From the NCBI RefSeq assembly GCF_009765785.1, contig NZ_LMUT01000012.1, positions 226,144 through 290,143 of the forward strand: 64,000 nucleotides of DNA. The letters run 5' to 3'. The stretch is from Granulicella sp. L46. Lineage in GTDB: Bacteria > Acidobacteriota > Terriglobia > Terriglobales > Acidobacteriaceae. A program made the translations under genes and the position numbers. The first letter of the stretch is position 1; each line of letters begins with the position of its first letter. The notes beneath the pieces are model-generated. The model was not told where the DNA came from, did no database searches, and was given only the letters and a program-made list of their open reading frames with translations. This document shows positions 27,997 to 36,535 of the stretch, piece after piece.

Positions 27997-30078
27997 ATGA
28001 GCCGAATTCTCCGCGCAGCCCTCGTACCACTTGCCCTTGCCGCTCTCGCTGCGCCGACGCTTGGAACCGCGCAATCCGCTGCGACAACCCCTCTGACCCC
28101 GCCAGTCGATCACGCTGACTCCTACTACCACTACGGTCTTGCGAAGCTCTACGAGGAGCAGGCGGTTGCGTCCGGACGGCAGGATGTGGCCACGCAGGCC
28201 ATCGAGCAGTACAAGATGGCGCTCGATGCCGATCCGAACTCCCGCATTTTGCAGGACGGGGTCGCCAACCTATATTTCCGGCTGGGCAGGATTCGTGAGG
28301 CGGTCTCGGCTGCCGAGGATCAGATCACTAAGCATCCCGACGATGTGGATGCTCACATGCTCCTGGGGCACGTTTACCTCCGCACCCTGGGTGATGGCCA
28401 GGGACCGAAGGCTACCGAGATGCTGCAGGCGGCTATCAAGGAGTACGAGACTATTGTGCAGTTGAAGCCCAATGATCTCGACAACCGGCTGCTGCTGGGT
28501 CAGCTTTATGGCCTGAACCACGACTCTGCGAAGGCCGAAGAACAGTTCAGGGCTGCACAGAAGATCGATCCCAGCAATGAGGATGTGGTGCTCGACATCG
28601 CGCGCGAGTACTCGGAACAGGGCGATCTGAATCGCGCTGCGAAGGTGATCGCAGACGTGCCGGAGAGCGATCGTTCCGGCCGCATGGACTTCGCGCTTGC
28701 GGCGCTGTACGACGAATTGAAGCGGCCCAAGGAGGCGGCTGCGGCTTACCAGGCCGCCGTGGAACAGGATCCCAGTAATACGGATGCGCAGCGCGGTCTG
28801 GCGGCGGCACTCGCGGCTTCGGGCCAGATGGAAGCTGCCGCGAAGGTGAATGCACAAATTCTCCAGACCGACCCGCAGGACCCGCAGGCGTTGATTCGTG
28901 CAGGTGAGATTCAGCGGCAAAAGGGCGAATATGAGCAGGCGCTGACGACCTTCAAAAAGGCCGAGGCGCAACTTTCCAACGACAAGGATCCAGAACTCAT
29001 TTATAACGAGGCGCTGACGTATGCAGGACTGGGACGCTTCGATGATTCAATCAAGGCCGTAAAGCAGTTGCTCGCGCTTACCGCGACGCCGGATGGAAAG
29101 TACACGGATGATGCCCAGCGGAACCGCGCCGCTCTGCTTCAGTTGCTAGGAACGGTTGCCCGCCAGTCCGGCAATACGGAAGAGGCGATCGACGCTTATC
29201 AGCAGATGCGAAGCCTGGGCGGCGATTATGCGGCGCGCGGGTCGGACGCACAGGTGGACACCTATCGCGAGGCTCATCAGTGGGCGAAAGCATTGCAGGT
29301 TGCTGCCGAAGCAGCCAAGGCTATGCCCACCAATCATGATGTTCAATTGACCTATGCGGTTCAGCTGGCGGACGCAGGCAAGCTGGATGAGGGGCTGAAG
29401 TTAGCTCAGGCTCAGTTGACGGGAGCGCCTGACGATCGGGAAGTTTACTTCGACGTTGCCGAGATGGATGTGCGTGCCAAGCGCTGGAAGGATGCGTCGC
29501 ACGCGTTTGATCAGGCGGGCGCTCTCGCGGTTACCCCCGATGACAAGGTGAATCTCTACTACTATCGTGGCGATGCCGCGCTGCGTGAGAAGCTTTACGA
29601 TGAGGCCGAGCTGGACTTCCGTAAGGGACTGGCTCTCGACCCGGAGAACGCCTCGATTGAGAATGATCTTGGCTACATGTATGCTGACCGCGGCATTCGG
29701 CTTGATGAGGCCGTAACGATGCTGAAGAAGGCCGTGACCGCCGATCCGCAAAACTATGCTTTTCTCGACTCGCTGGCGTGGGCTTACTACAAGCAGGGCC
29801 AGTATGCGATGGCGGAAGACTACGAACGCAGGGCATCGCAACGGATGAAGGGCGATCCGACGCTGCTCGATCACCTTGGGGAGATCGAAGCCAGGAACGG
29901 CAAGCTACAGCAGGCGATCGCAGACTGGAACAAGTCGTTGCAAGAGTACTCGACTTCGCTTGCTGCCGATGCGGATCCTGCTGATGTGGCGCGTGTGCAG
30001 CATAAGCTCGAGAGCGCGCGTGTTCGCCTGGCTCATGCCGGCAACGTTCCGGCCGATAACGCTCCGGCGAAGCAGTAA
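27997..30078 (+). CDS. Tetratricopeptide-repeat protein, exported, 693 aa
   Basis: A signal peptide (residues 1-29, TLGTAQS) is followed by a chain of TPR helix pairs over nearly the whole length (for example YYHYGLAKLYEEQAVA, AYYKQGQYAMAEDYERRA, HLGEIEARNGKLQQAIADW), with at least 12 repeats. It should be a periplasmic or outer-membrane-associated scaffold. Homologous long TPR proteins in Acidobacteria accompany secretion or envelope functions; the specific role cannot be told here. The following dgt gene is 65 bp away. Confidence 0.85.
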   Translation: MSRILRAALVPLALAALAAPTLGTAQSAATTPLTPPVDHADSYYHYGLAKLYEEQAVASGRQDVATQAIEQYKMALDADPNSRILQDGVANLYFRLGRIREAVSAAEDQITKHPDDVDAHMLLGHVYLRTLGDGQGPKATEMLQAAIKEYETIVQLKPNDLDNRLLLGQLYGLNHDSAKAEEQFRAAQKIDPSNEDVVLDIAREYSEQGDLNRAAKVIADVPESDRSGRMDFALAALYDELKRPKEAAAAYQAAVEQDPSNTDAQRGLAAALAASGQMEAAAKVNAQILQTDPQDPQALIRAGEIQRQKGEYEQALTTFKKAEAQLSNDKDPELIYNEALTYAGLGRFDDSIKAVKQLLALTATPDGKYTDDAQRNRAALLQLLGTVARQSGNTEEAIDAYQQMRSLGGDYAARGSDAQVDTYREAHQWAKALQVAAEAAKAMPTNHDVQLTYAVQLADAGKLDEGLKLAQAQLTGAPDDREVYFDVAEMDVRAKRWKDASHAFDQAGALAVTPDDKVNLYYYRGDAALREKLYDEAELDFRKGLALDPENASIENDLGYMYADRGIRLDEAVTMLKKAVTADPQNYAFLDSLAWAYYKQGQYAMAEDYERRASQRMKGDPTLLDHLGEIEARNGKLQQAIADWNKSLQEYSTSLAADADPADVARVQHKLESARVRLAHAGNVPADNAPAKQ

Positions 30079-30143
30079 GCTTCCTGGATCTCAACCTGGG
30101 CAGCGGCCGTCGCCGTGGTTGCCGCTCACGCTACACTTAAGCG

Positions 30144-31313
30144 ATGGTTCACAACCTGCATGCCCTGGGTGTCTTTGGCGAAGACGAGCGCGTGCTCTCT
30201 GCACGTGCGCATCCGGCGCCAACCAGCGACGATCGCACGGCCTTTGAGCGCGATCGCGACCGTGTTGTCCAGGCACGCGCGTTCCGCCGGCTGGCGGGCA
30301 AGACGCAGGTGTTCACGAGTCGCGCGTCAGATCATTTCCGCAGCCGCCTGACCCATACGATGGAGGTCGCGCAGGTGGCCCGCCACGTGGCGTCCGCCCT
30401 CAATCTCAATGTTGACCTCACCGAGACACTTGCCCTGGTGCATGACATCGGGCATCCACCGTTCGGGCATGCAGGGGAGCGTGCGCTGGATGATTGCCTT
30501 CGCCATCACGGTCTGCGGTTCGATCACAATCTTCACGCGCTGCGGATCGTTGAGCGATTTGAGCAGCGCTATGCGGGCCACCGAGGGTTGAACCTGACGC
30601 TGGGAACACGCGAGGGCATCATCAAGCACTCTCGCGACTACGCGGCGCTCGAGCATCCGGAACTGTCCGAATATTTTCTAGGGCTTCGTCCGCCGATTGA
30701 GGCACAAGTGATCGACCTCGCCGATGAGATCGCGTACCTGACCGCAGATCTCGACGATGGGGTTGAGTCCGGGTTGCTTGAGATCGGGCACGTCCGCGAG
30801 CATGTCGACATCCTTCGCCAGAGCTACCTGCCGGTGGAACGCGCTCACCCGAATGCGGAAGAGAAGTACATCTTTCACGATGCGCTGCAGGCCATGCAGA
30901 AGACGCTGATCATGGATCTTATCCACACGACTGCAGCGAACGTCGAACGTGCCGGCGCGAAATCGCTGGCGGATATCCGTGCGCTCGATCATCGGGTCGC
31001 GATCTTTTCACCGCAGGCCGAGACGCAGCGCCGTCAGGAAAAGCAATATTTGTATGACACGCTTTATACCTGCGAGGCTTTGGAGCTCGAGCACACCAAG
31101 GCAGAGGAGGTCATCACGGAGCTCTTCGAGTTCTGGGTGAACTACCCGGAAGAGCTGCCGGAATCGTATGTGGACGATGTGAAGACCGATGGCCTGGCGC
31201 GCGTAGTCGCCGATTACATCGCCGGCATGACGGACAACTTCATTCTGCTGCAGTACGCCGAGGTTCGCCGCCGCGTGCGACTAGGGCGTGTGCCATTTCC
31301 TGAGCATCGCTAA
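30144..31313 (+). CDS. dgt: Deoxyguanosinetriphosphate triphosphohydrolase-like protein
   Basis: HD-domain dNTPase that hydrolyses dNTPs to deoxynucleosides and triphosphate, limiting dNTP pools. Motifs: the tyrosine-rich start with RRLAGKTQVF, SRLTHTMEVAQVARH (first metal His), LVHDIGHPPFGHAGE (HD pair), and IIKHSRDYAAL with DLADEIAYLTADLDDG (final Asp). 389 residues is close to the short Dgt class (type 2). Confidence 0.92.
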   Translation: MVHNLHALGVFGEDERVLSARAHPAPTSDDRTAFERDRDRVVQARAFRRLAGKTQVFTSRASDHFRSRLTHTMEVAQVARHVASALNLNVDLTETLALVHDIGHPPFGHAGERALDDCLRHHGLRFDHNLHALRIVERFEQRYAGHRGLNLTLGTREGIIKHSRDYAALEHPELSEYFLGLRPPIEAQVIDLADEIAYLTADLDDGVESGLLEIGHVREHVDILRQSYLPVERAHPNAEEKYIFHDALQAMQKTLIMDLIHTTAANVERAGAKSLADIRALDHRVAIFSPQAETQRRQEKQYLYDTLYTCEALELEHTKAEEVITELFEFWVNYPEELPESYVDDVKTDGLARVVADYIAGMTDNFILLQYAEVRRRVRLGRVPFPEHR

Positions 31314-31369
31314 GCCGCAGGAAGACTGAATCGATGCTGCGACAGATCTTAAAGCAGATGTAGGATGCT

Positions 31370-31398
31370 TTGACAGTCGCTCCGCATATTGTTAGCGT
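31370..31398 (+). promoter_or_regulatory. Sigma-70-type promoter of the tRNA-Glu gene
   Basis: TTGACA at 31370-31375, 17 bp, TAGCGT at 31393-31398, 33 bp before the mature tRNA 5' end. Perfect -35 box and standard spacing support it; the -10 box is weak. Confidence 0.6.
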
Positions 31399-31431
31399 TA
31401 GAAGAGCGTCTATTGGTCTGATAGACCGCGC

Positions 31432-31506
31432 GTCCCCGTCGTCCAGTGGTTAGGACATCGCCCTTTCACGGCGGTAACACGGGTTCGAATCCCGTCGGGG
31501 ACGCCA
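31432..31506 (+). tRNA. tRNA-Glu (anticodon TTC)
   Basis: A full cloverleaf is readable: acceptor stem GTCCCCG/CGGGGAC, D-arm with CAGTGGTTAGGA, anticodon loop CTTTCAC with TTC, T-arm GGGTTCGAATCCC, discriminator G and an encoded CCA. Its 3' part (31463-31503) is repeated exactly at 45515-45555 and marks the island attachment site. Confidence 0.97.
31463..31503 (+). repeat. Left attachment repeat (inside tRNA-Glu)
   Basis: 41 bp identical to 45515-45555; similarity continues for about 11 more bases (CAAACATTC shared). It covers the anticodon arm, T-arm and acceptor 3' strand, the usual core used by tyrosine recombinases. Confidence 0.92.
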
Positions 31507-31570
31507 AACATTCCAAAAGACTTAGTGGAAATGCCCCAAATGGGCCGTGGACCCATCGTGGACACACGAT

Positions 31571-31849
31571 TTATGCACCTATGGCCACGGCATCAGCCGC
31601 CTCCGGGCGCATCATTTGGACTACCTTGCGCTGTGCCTCTCGTTTGGCAGGCATCTGTGCCTGGGAATAGATGTCCAGTGTCACCTTCGTCGAACCGTGC
31701 CGCAGTAGCTCCTGCACCACCTTCACATCCACGCGATTAGCTTGCAGAAGCGTGGAGTAGGTGCGACGGAACGTGTGCCAGCTGACCCGCTTGTTGATGC
31801 CGAGACGCTTTACCACCGGCTGAATGTGGTAACGCATCACGGTCGACAC
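31571..31849 (-). pseudogene. Tyrosine recombinase (integrase), C-terminal remnant
   Basis: 92 residues with the catalytic C-terminus of phage-type integrases: WHTFRRTYSTLL (H-x-x-R box), VKVVQELLRHGSTKVTLDIY with the second active-site His position and the tyrosine nucleophile. The N-terminal arm- and core-binding domains and the first catalytic Arg are missing upstream. It lies 67 bp from the left repeat, the expected site for the gene that inserted the island. Truncated, so inactive. Confidence 0.9.
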
Positions 31850-31964
31850 TTCGCGCCCCCCTTCTTTAAGGGCTTCCGTGCAGTTTTCTTTGCAGGCTTC
31901 TTCTTTGCAGCCTTGTTAGGGGATTCTTACGGGCCTTGGTTGGTTTGCACTGCCAAGGCTCCAT
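31837..31964 (-). pseudogene. Frameshifted Lys/Ala-rich histone-like fragment
   Basis: From an ATG at 31964 the frame reads MEPWQCKPTKARKNP; in the next frame it continues NKAAKKKPAKKTARKPLKKG to a stop at 31837. Together this resembles a short histone H1-like basic protein broken by a one-base shift. It abuts the truncated integrase, so a deletion junction is likely here. Weak evidence because the sequence is low-complexity. Confidence 0.35.
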
Positions 31965-32285
31965 GGTGTTGGCCACATGAACTTCCTACAACTATGTCAT
32001 AACTGGCAGTACAGATGGAGGGAGTCTCTGACGTGTCGTTTATAGGTGCGAGGTGATCGGAGCATTGACAGGCCACCAACACCGCAAGGCAACCACTAAT
32101 GGAGTCTGACGTTCCTGAAATCGTAGTTGCCGTTTTACGGGAACTGAGACGAAGTCGAGGAGTCCATTAACCTGTTCTCGCCAACCGAGGCTTCGCGCCA
32201 CAAGAATTTAAGTGAACACGAAGCGACTTCCTGTTACCTGCGCAGGCGCCCGGCCCCACCAAGAGCCTGAGGCGGTACGTCCGTT
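31965..32285. other. Island interior without a supportable gene
   Basis: About 320 bp between the integrase/histone-like remnants and the divergent candidate precursor. ORFs are short and without recognisable protein character; likely relic DNA plus the precursor's 3' flank. Confidence 0.4.
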
Positions 32286-32594
32286 CTAAGGACAGCCACC
32301 CCACCCCCAGCCGTCTTCCGTGGACCAGTGAAGAATACAGTGATGCCGGTCGGTACACCCCCATCCAAAGCATTTTGTTGCGGCAGTCGCACGTACTGTA
32401 AATTGGGGTGGCGCCTTCACTCCATGCTTCGCCAGGAGTTGTTCCAGGTCAGAATTCGAAGGATCCACTTCAAACTCTTCGATCGCTGCTGAGACGCTTT
32501 CACTTTCAAGAAACTCGAACAAGCTGTCAATACGGCGTTTCAATGTTGCGAGGTCGCCGCGAGGCGCATTCTGCGTTGATAAGGCATCTGGCAT
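32286..32594 (-). CDS. Candidate RiPP precursor peptide 2 (Cys/Trp/Gly-rich C-terminus), 102 aa
   Basis: An excellent ribosome site (AAAAGGAG, 5 bases from ATG) precedes a 102-residue ORF. Residues 1-70 look like a leader: hydrophilic, acidic, helical (FEFLESESVSAAIEEFEVD, then DLEQLLAKHGV). From about residue 70 the composition changes to Cys, Trp, Gly and His: Cys at 75, 80, 86 and 101, Trp at 78, 90, 96 and 98, ending GWGWGGCP. This leader-plus-unusual-core layout is typical of RiPP precursors. It is divergent from the biosynthetic operon across a shared 379-bp control region. No homologue recognised; it could instead be a small metal-binding protein. Confidence 0.6.
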   Translation of the reverse strand: MPDALSTQNAPRGDLATLKRRIDSLFEFLESESVSAAIEEFEVDPSNSDLEQLLAKHGVKAPPQFTVRATAATKCFGWGCTDRHHCILHWSTEDGWGWGGCP

Positions 32595-32830
32595 CTCAAA
32601 CTCCTTTTCACGGGAATGGAAATATGTTGCAACTGGGACGTAAAACAATGCAACTAGTTTCGCGATCTCTCTCTGAGGAATTTAGTATCTGGCTGAAGCC
32701 ATTGCAGGCCCTCCGGGCGCCAAGCAGAGAACAACCCCATGCGCTTTGAAAGGTTGCCTCGAAAATGGCCCGACTCTCAACAAAAACTTAGGTGCGCCAC
32801 AGCAATCGTTGCAAAAAAATAAGAATACTA

Positions 32831-32860
32831 TTGACTTTTCCTTCATGCGGGGCGAATACT
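32831..32860 (+). promoter_or_regulatory. Probable promoter of the RiPP operon
   Basis: TTGACT (32831-32836), 18 bp, AATACT (32855-32860), 114 bp before the candidate precursor start. The surrounding 32800-32870 is AT-rich relative to the neighbourhood. A reasonable sigma-70-like match but not verified. Confidence 0.45.
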
Positions 32861-32973
32861 TTTCGAGTCTCTTGAGCTAGTGGTTTTTCACGGCACGGTG
32901 TGGTGTTCAGTCTGGCAACTTTATAGGGTTCAGCGAGCCTTATTTGTCGTTGGCCCACGACAGGAGAATGATG

Positions 32974-33306
32974 ATGGCAGAAAAAGTTCCCGCAGGAATT
33001 CAAAGCGCTGATGTCTTCGTTCGTAAGTTACAGGAGAGAGCGGTCAAAGCTGGCCCCGTTTCGGCTTCTGGCGTTTCTAGTCTTTCTTCTCTTTGCACTT
33101 CCGCCTGCTTCTCCTCAGCCAGCACTATTTGCCACAGCAAGCTGACGGTGCTGGCCGAACATGAACCGGAAGTCGCGAAAGCTTTTGTAACGCTGCAAGA
33201 TCGCGGTGTTGCCGTTATGGGCGAAGATGCCTTTATGGACGAAATCATCAAACAGGCGAAACTTCACCCGCCTGCCAACATCGTCGCGACTGCGAAAGTC
33301 CCTTAG
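32974..33306 (+). CDS. Candidate RiPP precursor peptide 1 (Ser/Thr/Cys-rich centre), 110 aa
   Basis: AGGAG stands 7 bases before the third of three in-frame ATGs, which I take as the start. Residues 1-29 are leader-like. Residues 30-55 contain 11 Ser, 2 Thr and 3 Cys out of 26 (for example SSLCTSACFSSASTICHS), the residues used by YcaO cyclodehydratases and LanB dehydratases. Residues 56-110 are an ordinary soluble, partly acidic helix-rich tail (LAEHEPEVAKAFVTL, MDEIIKQAKLHPP). It is the first gene of the operon, directly before the YcaO gene. A core followed by a 55-residue tail is unusual; either the tail is a follower peptide or this is an accessory protein. Confidence 0.6.
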   Translation: MAEKVPAGIQSADVFVRKLQERAVKAGPVSASGVSSLSSLCTSACFSSASTICHSKLTVLAEHEPEVAKAFVTLQDRGVAVMGEDAFMDEIIKQAKLHPPANIVATAKVP

Positions 33307-33316
33307 GGTAGAGGGC

Positions 33317-34654
33317 TTGCAATCAGTCGGTCCTCAAGAGACCATTGCCGAGGATTCTGAATATCTTCGGCAATTGGCGGGTAGACTGTCTCTCGCAGTT
33401 GATCCAGCCTGCGGCATTATTAGGTCAGTACTGGAAATGGAATTAACCCCTGAGGTCGAAGGCCTGTTTCATGGTTCGGCTGCCGAACTCGGTTGTCTCC
33501 ATGAGCTATATCCAGGCGAGATTCAGACTGAAGCGGGTCCAGTCGCCGGTTATGGCACCGCAGAGTCTGTCGAGCTGGCTAGGGTTCGAGCCCTCTGTGA
33601 GGGCCTGGAGCGTTATTGCAGTTTTATGCCCCCTCCTTCAGCCTGCCGTCTGAGTGCGACCGCGCAAGAGCTTGGCGAGATGGCTCTCGATCTAAGACTA
33701 TTGCCTCAGTGCGCCGATAGTGAGCATGCTGCAGCATTCGAAGGTTTTCGGTTGGCGCCACCGAGTCCGGAAGTCCAACGGGAATGGGTTCCGGGTTTTT
33801 CTCTGACCAAGCAGCGGGAGATCTGGATTCCACTTTCTTGTGTCTACCTAGGTCTTCCAATTCCGCTGACGGAGCACCTAAGTTATCCGATCTCGACAGG
33901 GTTCGCCGCCGGAGAGACGTATGAGAGTGCAATCCGCGCAGGGCTTTTTGAGGTAATCGAGCGGGACAGCTTAGCGATTTGGTGGCTGGCGCAAGCTCCA
34001 TTCCCAAAGCTCGAGGCACCATTTATCGATCAGCCTGCCTTATGGCATCTTCTCGCGAAATTAGAAGAGCGAGGATTAAAGTCGCATCTCTTCGACCTGA
34101 CCACCGATCTTAAGATACCCGTTGTCGGCGTCGTGCAGCTTTCACCGCAAAGTTTCCCGCATGTGGTTACTATGGCTGCGTGCCGACGATCGACACAGGA
34201 CGCTGCGATTCGCGTTCTCGAAGAAGCGGCGAGTTTGAGAACAGCTCTCACTGTAAGTCGTCGACCCAATGATGATTTCTCAGACGTCTTGGCCGGCTTT
34301 GCTGTCGCCGCAGAGCGTTTCGGCCTCTATCATGCAGGTCTGGCTAGCATGAAGAAGTTTGAAGACCGCATTGCGGTCGCGCCCGTAACCAAGAACGGCG
34401 CTTCCGCAATCAAGGACATCGGTATCTCGCCTCTCGTGTCCCATCTGAACAGTTTGGGCCATGAAGTCTTCGTGGTCGACGTAACGGCACCGGAAGTACG
34501 CGACCTCGGCATCGTAGTTGTGCGCGTTCTCGTGCCCACTCTGATGCCGCTCACCTTTTCTCACGCGATCCGGTACCTCGCACACCCGAGGTTGTCGGCT
34601 TGGACCGCCCACTATGGCACGAGCGTGAGCCATGAGCCAATCCCTTATGCTTGA
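33317..34654 (+). CDS. YcaO-domain cyclodehydratase (TOMM type)
   Basis: YcaO enzymes use ATP to activate peptide amides and cyclise Ser/Thr/Cys to azolines. The 445-residue protein shows family landmarks: LAVDPACGIIRSV near the start, SVELARVRALCEGLERY, STGFAAGETYESAIRAGLFEVIERDS (ATP/Mg-binding glutamates) and HAIRYLAHPRL near the end. The C-terminus EPIPYA keeps only a partial Pro-x-Pro motif. The frame is open into the precursor gene; TTG 33317, 10 bp after the precursor stop, fits the family N-terminus best but the start is uncertain. Overlaps the next gene by 23 bp. Confidence 0.85.
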   Translation: MQSVGPQETIAEDSEYLRQLAGRLSLAVDPACGIIRSVLEMELTPEVEGLFHGSAAELGCLHELYPGEIQTEAGPVAGYGTAESVELARVRALCEGLERYCSFMPPPSACRLSATAQELGEMALDLRLLPQCADSEHAAAFEGFRLAPPSPEVQREWVPGFSLTKQREIWIPLSCVYLGLPIPLTEHLSYPISTGFAAGETYESAIRAGLFEVIERDSLAIWWLAQAPFPKLEAPFIDQPALWHLLAKLEERGLKSHLFDLTTDLKIPVVGVVQLSPQSFPHVVTMAACRRSTQDAAIRVLEEAASLRTALTVSRRPNDDFSDVLAGFAVAAERFGLYHAGLASMKKFEDRIAVAPVTKNGASAIKDIGISPLVSHLNSLGHEVFVVDVTAPEVRDLGIVVVRVLVPTLMPLTFSHAIRYLAHPRLSAWTAHYGTSVSHEPIPYA

Positions 34655-35276
34655 CCGCGCATCCATTCTTCTCATCACCAATGGCACGATCGGCGCATAT
34701 GTCAATGAGTTCCTGCTCGAGCACGCGGACGTTACCCATATCTCTACGTCGGAACCATTGCCGGATTTGGTCGGGTACGACTGCGTCGCATTGGCAGTAG
34801 ATCGGCCATATCCACACGTGGCCGATGCAATAGATGTGGCCTGCCACAGAGCAGGGATCCCATGGTGCGGAGCCGCTCTAATAGCCCACACGGCAGAGAT
34901 TGGTCCAATGGTGATCCCGGGTCAGACCCCTTGCTATCTGTGTTGGAAACGAAGGCGCGCCACGCAGGCGGAAGATCCAGATCTCGCTCTCCTGATCGAC
35001 CGAATTGGAAGAGGCTCCGTTGGCCCGTGGTTCGCGGGAGAACTTCCGGCCTTCAACCGGCAAGTGGCTGCGTTGCTTGTCTTCGAAGCGTTGCAACTCG
35101 CTCATAAGCGTGATTCGCCACCGCCAGAGGCCATGGGAGATTTCTGGCAACTTGACGCACTGACGGGTGAGAGCATGCGCCATATCTTTGCCTCCGTTGG
35201 TTACTGCTCGCGATGTAGAAACCTTAAAGAGGCGAGTGACGTGAGAAATCACCTGCGACTCTCGGAGGTGCTGTGA
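34632..35276 (+). CDS. Short ThiF/E1-like TOMM partner protein, 214 aa
   Basis: A truncated E1-like fold: residues 10-70 form the nucleotide-fold part (ILLITNGTIGAYVNEFLLEH, YDCVALAVD), then GQTPCYLCWKRR and a late GYCSRCRNL give the four cysteines that bind structural zinc in this family. Such ocin-ThiF-like proteins deliver the leader peptide to YcaO enzymes. It lacks an N-terminal RRE domain, which occurs in the fused protein at 37874. It overlaps the YcaO gene before it and the second YcaO after it (stop/start GTGA), so it is likely a cyclodehydratase partner. Confidence 0.78.
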   Translation: MSQSLMLDRASILLITNGTIGAYVNEFLLEHADVTHISTSEPLPDLVGYDCVALAVDRPYPHVADAIDVACHRAGIPWCGAALIAHTAEIGPMVIPGQTPCYLCWKRRRATQAEDPDLALLIDRIGRGSVGPWFAGELPAFNRQVAALLVFEALQLAHKRDSPPPEAMGDFWQLDALTGESMRHIFASVGYCSRCRNLKEASDVRNHLRLSEVL

Positions 35277-36535
35277 GGAGTCCCCTCGGCGATCTTGAAG
35301 AAGCTCTATCCACTCACGTGGTAAAAGGCTTTCGTATGGGCACCGATCGTCTGATCGATCCCGGAGAAACCCTTGCAAAGATGCGCCCATTAATGCCGCT
35401 TATGGGAATCACGCGCATCGCGATGATTACTGGGCTCGACCGCATTGGTATTCCCGTAGCGGTCGCGATTCGGCCTAACGCTCGATCTCTCGCGACTTCA
35501 CAGGGCAAGGGATTGACGGCCGACCTGGCACGGACCTCCGCTTTAATGGAGGCGGCCGAACTTTTTCACGCTGAACGCTCCACGCTCCCCTTGAAGTTCA
35601 ATTGCCGCCGAGAATTGCAGGATACGGGCCACGTCATGATTGACCTTGACACGCTTCCCAAGACTCCCGATGCTCGGCTCGATGATGAGCTCGAGATTTG
35701 TTGGGTGGAATCGATCAATCTGATTGACAATACGCCGCTCTGGATCCCTTACGATCTTGTTCACACAAACTACACTCTCCCCGCCGTGCGATCATGTCAC
35801 GCATTCAATGCGACATCCAACGGGCTTGCATCCGGCAATCATCTTGCCGAATCGTTGGTATCGGCATTGTGCGAAGTTGTAGAACGCGACGCGACTACCC
35901 TTTGGCAACAACAAACGAAGAATTCAAGAGATGGTTCATTAGTCGATTTGTCGACGGTTCAGGATACGCACTGTAGCGACATCCTTGGCCGCTTTGATAA
36001 GGCCAACGTTGCCGTGGCCGTCTGGGAGGTCACCTCCGATGTCGGGGTACCAGTATTTTCTTGCACTATAGTCGACCGCGAGGACTCGGTTTTTCGCCCC
36101 ACTCCAGCTGCGTCGGGCATGGGCTGCCATCTGGACAGGCGAATAGCATTGAGCCGTGCGCTGACAGAAGCCGCACAAAGCCGACTCACCGTTATGGCGG
36201 GTTCCAGAGACGACGTAAGCTGGAAGGACTATTCTCGGTTCCATGACCGCGCCGTAATAGCGCTTATTCGATCCCGCATTCTGGAGGCGTGTCCGAAACG
36301 AAGCTTTGACGAAGCTCCTACTGTCTCGCACGACACTTTCTCGGCCGACATTGCGTACATAGTCGAACGTTTTCGGTGTCTAAACATCACACAGGTCGCC
36401 GCGGTAAATCTTACTCGCCCGGATCTCAACGTCCCGGTTGTTCGTGTCGTTGCCGGGGGCCTCGAGGCGCCCGCCGCGTCACCCGATTACGTCCGAGGAT
36501 CTAGAGCACTTTCGCTACTGGGAGAGACGGCGTGA
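35273..36535 (+). CDS. YcaO-domain protein of the TfuA-associated (thioamide-forming) type
   Basis: 420 residues, GTG start overlapping the previous stop. It contains GITRIAMITGLDRIGIPVAVAIRPNARSLATSQGKG, LMEAAELFHAE and ALCEVVERDATTLW, the YcaO ATP-binding pattern, and matches the branch that pairs with TfuA rather than with ThiF partners. The C-terminus (LSLLGETA) has no Pro-x-Pro motif. In known systems YcaO plus TfuA converts a backbone amide to a thioamide (methyl-coenzyme M reductase thioglycine, thioamitides, thiopeptins). The next gene is TfuA, overlapping by 4 bp. Confidence 0.85.
   Translation: MRSPLGDLEEALSTHVVKGFRMGTDRLIDPGETLAKMRPLMPLMGITRIAMITGLDRIGIPVAVAIRPNARSLATSQGKGLTADLARTSALMEAAELFHAERSTLPLKFNCRRELQDTGHVMIDLDTLPKTPDARLDDELEICWVESINLIDNTPLWIPYDLVHTNYTLPAVRSCHAFNATSNGLASGNHLAESLVSALCEVVERDATTLWQQQTKNSRDGSLVDLSTVQDTHCSDILGRFDKANVAVAVWEVTSDVGVPVFSCTIVDREDSVFRPTPAASGMGCHLDRRIALSRALTEAAQSRLTVMAGSRDDVSWKDYSRFHDRAVIALIRSRILEACPKRSFDEAPTVSHDTFSADIAYIVERFRCLNITQVAAVNLTRPDLNVPVVRVVAGGLEAPAASPDYVRGSRALSLLGETA

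Noticed and set aside
33206-33316. Upstream ATG extension of the first YcaO gene
   Set aside because: It lies in another frame of the candidate precursor, gives a basic non-family leader and has no ribosome site.
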